Assembly (NCBI GenBank): GCA_018266395.1 | Contig: JAFEAM010000027.1 | Span: forward strand, 1-64,000 | Direction: 5' to 3' | Length of the DNA: 64,000 nt | From: Bacteroidota bacterium | Lineage (GTDB): Bacteria; Bacteroidota; Bacteroidia; Cytophagales; Cyclobacteriaceae | Position numbers and translations under genes: made by a program | Notes under the pieces: model-generated | Database searches by the model: none | Told to the model about the DNA's origin: nothing | What the model saw: only the letters and a program-made list of their open reading frames with translations | Shown here: one piece after another, positions 58,490-64,000 of the stretch | Numbering within the stretch: position 1 is the first letter of the stretch | How the letters are laid out: every line of letters begins with the position of its first letter

Positions 58490-59668
58490 TCAGAGGTACT
58501 TGTAACCTGAGCCTGTATTCAACAGCAGCACGTTTTCATCTGGGTGGACATGCTTGTTGTTAATCAGTTTCTTTAGTCCAGCCCAAAGTGCTGCTCCCTC
58601 CGGACCAACAAGGATCCCTTCTGTCTTGGCAAAGATTCTTTCACCCTGCTGAATTTCCTCTTCGGATACGGCAACCGGTATTCCACCGCTTTCTTTCATC
58701 ACCTGCAAGATCAGGCGCTCTCCAAACGGATTGGGCACCGCCAATCCATTTGCCACGGTAGGCTTTCCGGTATAGGTCCTGGCATTGGATTGGTTTCCCG
58801 ACCAGGTCTCAACAATGGGGCAGCACTCTGCAGACTGAATGCAATACATTCTTGGCATGTTCCCATCGATCCAGCCCATTTCAGCCATCTCGTGGAATGC
58901 TTTCCACATGCCGATCAAACCTGTACCTCCTCCCGTCGGATAAAGGATAACATCGGGAAGCTTCCAATTCAGTTGTTCGGCAATCTCATAGCCCATGGTC
59001 TTCTTTCCTTCCAGGCGGTAGGGCTCTTTCAATGTAGACAGGTCAAAATATTCTCCCTGCTTGTTGATCAATGCTGCACGCCGGGCACAATCACTGATCA
59101 GTCCTTTCTCCAGCACAACCCTGGCACCGAATCGCTCACATTCTTCCCGGAATAATCTTGGCGTGTGTTCTGGCATGACCACGACTGCCTCAATGCCGGC
59201 TTTTGCGCAGTAGGCGGCCATGGCACCTCCCGCATTGCCGGCGGTAGGAACGATACAACGTGTAATTCCCAGCTCTTTAGCTTTTGACACAGCAGCGCTC
59301 ATCCCACGTGCCTTGAATGAACCGGTGGGATTAAATGATTCATCCTTTATCTTCAACTGACTCATCCCCAGCTTGGATCCCATCTTGTGCAGTGGCAGGA
59401 GTGGCGTAAAACCCTCTCCAAGTGTGACCACATTTGATCGGTCGAACACCGGGAGCACCGGAAAGTAACGCCACATGGATTGTTCTTTCGCATCAATTGA
59501 TTCTCTTGATAAGCCGCTCAATTGAAAGTTGCAGAGCAGAATATTGCGTTCGCACTTTGTGCACGATGCATAGGTATTTAACTGATCCGCAGGATAGGTT
59601 TTCTCGCACTCGGCACACTGCAAATGCGAGAAGTGCGTAGCAGAAAGAACAGGTAACAAATGATCCAT
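58490..59668 (-). CDS. Threonine synthase or closely related PLP lyase
   Basis: 392 residues from ATG 59668 (a GTG at 59683 adds five residues). The N terminus holds a zinc ribbon (CAECEKTYPADQL, CTKCERNILL). The PLP lysine lies in FNPTGSFKARGMS (near residue 112), with the phosphate loop PTAGNAGGAMAAY and LYPTGGGTGLIGMWKAF further on. The Ser/Thr-type fold and zinc ribbon match thrC-like proteins that make threonine from O-phosphohomoserine, but paralogues of this type also act on other substrates. No other thr genes nearby. Confidence 0.9.
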   Translation of the reverse strand: MDHLLPVLSATHFSHLQCAECEKTYPADQLNTYASCTKCERNILLCNFQLSGLSRESIDAKEQSMWRYFPVLPVFDRSNVVTLGEGFTPLLPLHKMGSKLGMSQLKIKDESFNPTGSFKARGMSAAVSKAKELGITRCIVPTAGNAGGAMAAYCAKAGIEAVVVMPEHTPRLFREECERFGARVVLEKGLISDCARRAALINKQGEYFDLSTLKEPYRLEGKKTMGYEIAEQLNWKLPDVILYPTGGGTGLIGMWKAFHEMAEMGWIDGNMPRMYCIQSAECCPIVETWSGNQSNARTYTGKPTVANGLAVPNPFGERLILQVMKESGGIPVAVSEEEIQQGERIFAKTEGILVGPEGAALWAGLKKLINNKHVHPDENVLLLNTGSGYKYL

Positions 59669-59723
59669 GCCCCAAAGTATCACAAGGGCTTAGCATCAGC
59701 CAATTTCATTTTGTTATTGGCGA

Positions 59724-60629
59724 TCAGTAAAGGTTATAATGACGTTTGGCAAACCTTATGAAGGCCATGCTTAACTCGGCGTTTTTATCGCCATGTCGCT
59801 GTACAAAATAGAATTGCCGGTGAATGGATAGTCCCTTTATTTGTAACCGCACCAACGTGCCGGATGCCAGTTCCATCTCGACGGATCGCAAAGGAAGAAA
59901 GCCTACGCACTCATCGGCCTTGATGAAGTTTTTCAATGCCTCCGTGCCGGATAACCGGACGGTTGAATTAAGGTCAGACAATTTCAGTTTGTGCATTGCC
60001 AATGCGCTGCTCAGCGCGGCAAGGGTACCCGATCCGGATTCGCGTAAAGCAACAGGAATTTTGGTTAATTGTTTTATTGTCAATGCTTCCCTTGAGGCGA
60101 TTGGGCTTTTGGCTGAACATACCGGAACTACTTCATCGGTCATAAACAATGCGCTGTGCACTTTAGAGGACTTGTTCTTTCCCTCAATGATGCCGAGATC
60201 CACCTCGTGGCCGAGTAACGCTTTCAGAATATAATCCGAATTGCGATTGACCAGGGTAATTTTCAGCGAAGGGTATTTTTGATGAAATGCTGAAAGAACC
60301 GGTGGGATGATGTATAAGGCCACAGTAGTACTTGCCCCAAGCTTGAGTTCGCCGCCTGTCAAGGCTTCCTCTCCTGAAACGCCCATTTCAAACCGAACAC
60401 GGTCCATGATGGCTTTGGCCTCAAGGACCCCCGCGAGAAGGACGCGCCCTGCCGGTGTTAACGAAATGGAGTTTCCGTGTCGCTCAAATAATGACGTACG
60501 GTACTCTTCTTCCAGTTGACGGATATGATTGCTGATGGCAGGCTGACTGATGAAAAGCGTTTGGCTGGCTTTTGTAAAACTTCGCGCTTGCGCAACCTCC
60601 AGAAAAACCACGTGCTTGAACGAAAGCAT
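59724..60629 (-). CDS. LysR-family transcriptional regulator
   Basis: 301 residues. N-terminal winged helix-turn-helix FLEVAQARSFTKASQTLFISQPAISNHIRQLEEEY with the recognition helix SQPAISNHIRQL, then a linker helix and the periplasmic-binding-like effector domain (ELKLGASTTVALYIIPPVLSAFHQKYPS). It is co-directional with the threonine synthase-like gene and 55 bases upstream of it, so the two may form one transcript. The effector is unknown; CysB/Cbl-like sulfate regulators have a similar domain. Confidence 0.94.
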   Translation of the reverse strand: MLSFKHVVFLEVAQARSFTKASQTLFISQPAISNHIRQLEEEYRTSLFERHGNSISLTPAGRVLLAGVLEAKAIMDRVRFEMGVSGEEALTGGELKLGASTTVALYIIPPVLSAFHQKYPSLKITLVNRNSDYILKALLGHEVDLGIIEGKNKSSKVHSALFMTDEVVPVCSAKSPIASREALTIKQLTKIPVALRESGSGTLAALSSALAMHKLKLSDLNSTVRLSGTEALKNFIKADECVGFLPLRSVEMELASGTLVRLQIKGLSIHRQFYFVQRHGDKNAELSMAFIRFAKRHYNLY

Positions 60630-60725
60630 CCACCAACTTACAGTTTTTCAACCGGGCCCTCAAAATCGATTACTTTAATGGCGGACTTTTAATGCAACGC
60701 CTGCCTTAATTCATTCTTCCGGCTT

Positions 60726-61661
60726 CTATTTCTTCAGGAAAGACATAGCCAGCCTCGAGGTTTCTTCCGGTGTTTCCTCCATCGGCATATGGCCGCTGTG
60801 AGGAACAATCACCAAAGTGTCATTTGGGAGATCACGCTCGAATTTTCCTGCCATGGAGATGGGTACAAAATAATCTTCCTCTCCCCAAAGGATGAGCGTG
60901 GGTTGCGTGATCTTGGACATGCGGGTATAAGTTGAGTCTCCATAGAAAGGCCTCGCGCGGTCAATGAATGCCTGGCGGTTGCCCGGTCGAAGCGCCAGTT
61001 CGTAGTACCGGTCCACCAGATCATCGGTCACTTTTGTGTCATCTGAATAGAGATTCAGGAGTGTCGATTCCACCACAGACCGAGGCGTAATAAAGGTGAG
61101 CACTTGGTTGATCACGGGAATGGTGGCAAGTTTGAAGGCTATGGGCTGACTGCCTTGTTGCAAAGGATAGCCCACCGCATCAATCAGGATCAACTTTCTC
61201 ACGCGGTCCGGGTGCCGAAGTGCCGTGTACCAGGCAATGCGCCCACCAAGCGAGTTGCCTGCAATATCCACCAATGGAATCTTCAGGCTGTCGAGCAAAG
61301 CGATCACCACGCGCTGAAACATTTCCGGGGTATATTCCCGTGATGGCGCCGGCCCGGTGAGCCCGAAGGCAGGGAGGTCCAGGCGGATGATCTTCTTCGA
61401 AGATTTCATTTTGTCTACCCATCCGTCCCACGTATGCAAGCTGGCCCCTGTGCCATGCAAAAGAAGAAGGGGAATGGTGTCGCCCATGTTGCCTTCCATG
61501 CGGTAATGCACGGGCATCCCTTCAATGCTGATAAACCGGGAATCTGCATTGGCGTATTTCTGTTTCAGGACCTCCAGCGGAATATCGCGGTGACCCCACA
61601 GGACGGCCGGGAGGATAATCACAGCCGCAAGCAGAATAAGCAGGATATGCCACTTCTTCAC
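60726..61661 (-). CDS. Alpha/beta hydrolase, membrane-anchored
   Basis: 311 residues from GTG 61661 (MKKWHILLILLAAVIILPAVLWG). An N-terminal membrane helix precedes the fold: PLLLLHGTGASLHTWDGWVDK with the oxyanion HGTG, then the nucleophile elbow VDIAGNSLGGRIAWYTALR (Ser in GNSLGG) and the catalytic His in VIVPHSGHMPMEETPE. Asp is expected in LILWGEEDYFVP. The protein probably cleaves an ester in the periplasm. The frame is open upstream but overlaps the DoxX gene, so the internal start was taken. Linked with DoxX. Confidence 0.93.
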   Translation of the reverse strand: MKKWHILLILLAAVIILPAVLWGHRDIPLEVLKQKYANADSRFISIEGMPVHYRMEGNMGDTIPLLLLHGTGASLHTWDGWVDKMKSSKKIIRLDLPAFGLTGPAPSREYTPEMFQRVVIALLDSLKIPLVDIAGNSLGGRIAWYTALRHPDRVRKLILIDAVGYPLQQGSQPIAFKLATIPVINQVLTFITPRSVVESTLLNLYSDDTKVTDDLVDRYYELALRPGNRQAFIDRARPFYGDSTYTRMSKITQPTLILWGEEDYFVPISMAGKFERDLPNDTLVIVPHSGHMPMEETPEETSRLAMSFLKK

Positions 61662-61675
61662 AGGGATTGATTTAA

Positions 61676-62056
61676 CTAAGATACCGTCGGCTGTGTCGGT
61701 TTTGTTTTGTGATACAATATATAGGAAGCTGCCAGAAATAGTAGCGGCAAGAACAACCCTCCCCATTCGGATACGGGAGCGGCAATCGCTATGTGCGCAA
61801 TTACGGCAACGCCAAGGTCGTAGGCGAGACCCGCATAGGCCCATTCTTTAATCCGTGGATATCCAGGAATAAGGATGGCGATGCAGCCGAGGATCTTCAT
61901 CACCCCCACAAAGGGAACCATGAAAGGCGGGAAGCCAAGTTTGTTGACGATCAGCTCGACGGCTGGCGGCGCGGACATGACATTGAAGACAGACCCGAAG
62001 GTCAGGAAGGCAGCGAAAATGCCGGTGATGATCCAGTAGATAGTTCTTGGTTTCAT
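61676..62056 (-). CDS. DoxX-family membrane protein
   Basis: 126 residues with four membrane helices. IYWIITGIFAAFLTFGSVFNVM and FMVPFVGVMKILGCIAILIPGYPRIKEWAYAGLAYDLGVAVI match the DoxX group, which takes part in quinone or thiosulfate redox reactions and is often near an oxidoreductase. It is 14 bases upstream of the hydrolase gene and on the same strand, so co-transcribed with it. Confidence 0.9.
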   Translation of the reverse strand: MKPRTIYWIITGIFAAFLTFGSVFNVMSAPPAVELIVNKLGFPPFMVPFVGVMKILGCIAILIPGYPRIKEWAYAGLAYDLGVAVIAHIAIAAPVSEWGGLFLPLLFLAASYILYHKTKPTQPTVS

Positions 62057-62361
62057 TCAGTATTCTTTTTGAGAAGCAAGATGCGAAGAAAAGACTACTA
62101 CAGGTATGGGACGGATGGGGTGTTTTATTTGTGTTTCTGGTGGAGGTGCGGGTATGCCTCTGATTTCCTCCTGCAATTATAACGGTCAGACAGACGACGA
62201 GAACTTCACCTTATTTCTTCAAGATGGATTCGCAAAATGTTTTCTCATAATGCGTTCCATTCTTGCCGGCCAGTCAGGCAAGGTGGGCCAATGCGTTACC
62301 ATCATGGTCTTAAGATCTAACTTAAAATATGGCTACATTTAGTGATTAATTTTAACTATAG

Positions 62362-63024
62362 TTAAAACTCCCGGATCTTCATGTTCTTGAAATAGATCGG
62401 TGCACCGGCGTGCTTGCCCTGAAGGCCGATATGTCCGTAGTCTGGAAGTGTGGCCGCAGGCTTGCTTAGCCATTCGGGAATCTCACTGCCATCAGGATTC
62501 TTCTTTACTTCCGTCCATTTACGCATGTCCATCTGAGAAACTTGCACGCCATTGAGAACTACAGTAATGACTCTGTCCTTAGCGGTAATCTTGTAGGTGT
62601 TCCATTCACCAGGTTTTTTCACTACACTTTTGCTGGGAGCGAGCCGTCCGAAGATAGCACCGCACTGCCAGGTGCGAGGCGACTTGGCCCATTGCTCGGC
62701 AAAGTCATCCGCAATCTGAACTTCAACAGAGTTGGGGATCCAGTTGTTGATATCGCTGCAATAAATGATGACCCCACTGTTGGTCCCTTCTGCGGTCTTG
62801 AATTCCAGTTCCAGTTCGAAATTCTGGTACACCTTGCTCGACCAAATCGCCTGATCCTCACTGGCCGTAAGAATTCCATCTTTGAACGTCCAGATTCCCG
62901 CAGGGTAAATAGCATTGCCCAGCTTGTCGTCGAAGAATGGTTTGAAGTCAGATTGAGCGAGGGAGGGCTGTATCGCAAACAAGGAGGCAATGAGCAGAAG
63001 TAGTTTGATGGAGGGCTTTTTCAT
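62362..63024 (-). CDS. DUF1080 family protein (3-keto-disaccharide hydrolase type)
   Basis: 220 residues from ATG 63024 (MKKPSIKLLLLIASLFAIQPSLAQ, a clean signal peptide). The frame is open to 63129 but that part overlaps no signal. The concanavalin-like beta-jellyroll is indicated by FELELEFKTAEGTNSGVIIYCSD, WNTYKITAKDRVITVVLNGVQV and GHIGLQGKHAGAPIYFKNMKIREF, all DUF1080 hallmarks. Related proteins remove or rearrange 3-keto sugars from glycosides. No glycoside genes are close by; it is probably periplasmic. Confidence 0.92.
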   Translation of the reverse strand: MKKPSIKLLLLIASLFAIQPSLAQSDFKPFFDDKLGNAIYPAGIWTFKDGILTASEDQAIWSSKVYQNFELELEFKTAEGTNSGVIIYCSDINNWIPNSVEVQIADDFAEQWAKSPRTWQCGAIFGRLAPSKSVVKKPGEWNTYKITAKDRVITVVLNGVQVSQMDMRKWTEVKKNPDGSEIPEWLSKPAATLPDYGHIGLQGKHAGAPIYFKNMKIREF

Positions 63025-63179
63025 GGGAATCATATTACGATCAGAAGGCATGGTTGAATGTTTCTTAAAGGTAGTCATTTGAAGTGACCAGTTGCCGGCC
63101 CATAGTGCACCGAAACGATGCAATTCCATTACGTTCCTATTCGTTAAATTGTCAAGTGTAATCAGTCACCAGTAAATGC

Positions 63180-64000
63180 ATGAAATATCTTCTCATACTT
63201 GCCGGAGCAGTAATGATGGCAGCTTATGTTCCTTTCCGGAAGATCAGTCAAGGCGATCTGCTAACTCCATATGAAGCAACCTCAACTGCCGGCAATGTCC
63301 CACTTCCTACAATCGATCAGGACCTGGAAGAAGTGACCATCACGAAACTTCAGTCGTTTTATTCTGACCACAAATACACCGTCACCCAGGTGACAAGGTG
63401 GTACCTGGATCGCATTGCCCGATATGACAGCGTTTACAAGGCAATTATTTATGTCGATGCGGCGGGAGCCCTGGCTACTGCAGCAGCAGAAGATCAGGCC
63501 GCCGCGAAGGCAGACAATAATTTCAAGCATGGACCTTTGTGGGGAGTGCCCATCGTGATCAAGGCAAACACCAGCGTTAAAGGACTGGTAACCAGTGCTG
63601 GGTGGAAAGGATATTTGATTCCGGGCCATGAGTTGATCGCACCACTTGATGCACCGGTGGTGACTAAACTGAAGGCGGCTGGCGCTGTCATCCTCGGCCA
63701 GACCAACATGCCGGATTTTGCAAATAGTGATACTAACATGAGCACTGCAGGCGGAAGGACTGGCAATGCGTATGACTGGCGGTTCAGTCCCGGAGGATCG
63801 TCCGGAGGAACAGTTACGGCAGTGACAGCTAATTATGCTGTTCTTGGCACAGGGACCGATACTGGCAATTCCATCCGGATGCCGTCTGCAACCAGTTCAC
63901 TTGTCGGAGTGTTGCCCACAAGAGGGCTCGTAAGTATAGCTGGGATACAACCTTTGGATTGGCTGTTGGACGATACTGGTCCCATCGCACGAAACGTTAT
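63180..64000 (+). CDS. Amidase (amidase signature family), 3'-truncated by the window
   Basis: The first 273 codons run from ATG 63180 off the right edge with no stop. Signal peptide MKYLLILAGAVMMAAYV. The amidase signature Ser-cisSer-Lys triad is visible: catalytic Lys in PIVIKANTSVK, the glycine-rich loop PGGSSGGTV and the nucleophile in GTGTDTGNSIRMPS (about residue 227 of the protein). It hydrolyses an amide or ester in the periplasm. The remainder of the domain lies outside the window. The gene is divergent from the DUF1080 gene. Confidence 0.9.
   Translation, partial: MKYLLILAGAVMMAAYVPFRKISQGDLLTPYEATSTAGNVPLPTIDQDLEEVTITKLQSFYSDHKYTVTQVTRWYLDRIARYDSVYKAIIYVDAAGALATAAAEDQAAAKADNNFKHGPLWGVPIVIKANTSVKGLVTSAGWKGYLIPGHELIAPLDAPVVTKLKAAGAVILGQTNMPDFANSDTNMSTAGGRTGNAYDWRFSPGGSSGGTVTAVTANYAVLGTGTDTGNSIRMPSATSSLVGVLPTRGLVSIAGIQPLDWLLDDTGPIARNV

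Noticed and set aside
58490-60629. Threonine biosynthesis cluster
   Set aside because: Only a threonine synthase-like gene and a LysR regulator are present; homoserine kinase and dehydrogenase are absent here.
61662-61844. N-terminal extension of the alpha/beta hydrolase to 61844
   Set aside because: The extension runs over the end of the DoxX gene in another frame and lacks a signal; the GTG at 61661 gives a clean membrane anchor.

Overview
The window comes from a Bacteroidota chromosome, most likely of the order Cytophagales. The evidence is a C-terminal type IX secretion sorting domain, BamD, OstA-like and DUF4835 genes in a typical Bacteroidota order, many short lipoproteins, DUF5916, an S1 protein with an N-terminal extension, promoters of the TTTG / TAnnTTTG type and almost no Shine-Dalgarno sequences. 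Taxonomy below phylum level is an inference from gene content only.

Positions 1-3540 hold the most unusual structure: an integron-like gene-cassette array that runs off the left edge. Five long imperfect palindromes (6-176, 308-442, 938-1109, 1240-1414, 1748-1882) behave like attC sites. The terminal boxes that bound each cassette are specific to that cassette and complementary to each other, as expected for units that excise as circles. The cassettes, read on the minus strand, carry two small lipoproteins, one small membrane protein and two copies of an ORF-less cassette. At the head lies a tyrosine recombinase (2404-3540) that lacks the extra helix-containing insertion of classical IntI and is transcribed toward the array. 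Its 3' end touches an attI-like site.

3541-4086 is non-coding with degenerate GTAAGGAT repeats. 4087-7598 has an ECF sigma/anti-sigma pair, a DUF6249 protein, an SLC13 transporter and an RRM protein. 7673-15030 is a housekeeping block on the minus strand (recN, DUF4835, coaBC, RNA polymerase omega, bamD, a T9SS cargo protein, an OstA-like LPS-transport protein). tilS and mdh follow, then a methyltransferase, a second sigma/anti-sigma operon, purB and a large DUF5916 outer-membrane protein.

24871-33635 contains an oxidoreductase, a serine hydrolase, an SMP-30 protein, an AraC regulator, an M3 peptidase and a 609-bp element: a four-helix-bundle (S23/IVP) gene flanked by imperfect inverted repeats, of which a solitary copy lies at 50529-50560. 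33757-42001 has a YfhO membrane protein, a galactose module (galK plus a sodium/sugar symporter), a WYL regulator whose start codon abuts a nested hairpin, and a Tat-exported aminotransferase-like protein. 42185-43009 is a tightly packed small operon behind two copies of an operator-like palindrome. 43040-54446 holds small stress, redox and lipoprotein genes, an ABC/TolC export pair, rpsA and a molybdopterin oxidoreductase with its cytochrome b.

A second accessory spot sits at 55195-57756: a tRNA-Cys gene preceded by two 140-bp tandem repeats that contain broken tRNA-Cys copies, followed by an AbiE toxin-antitoxin pair with a perfect operator palindrome. The right end holds a DinB-like protein, threonine synthase, a LysR regulator, an alpha/beta hydrolase, DoxX, a DUF1080 protein and a partial amidase that runs off the window.
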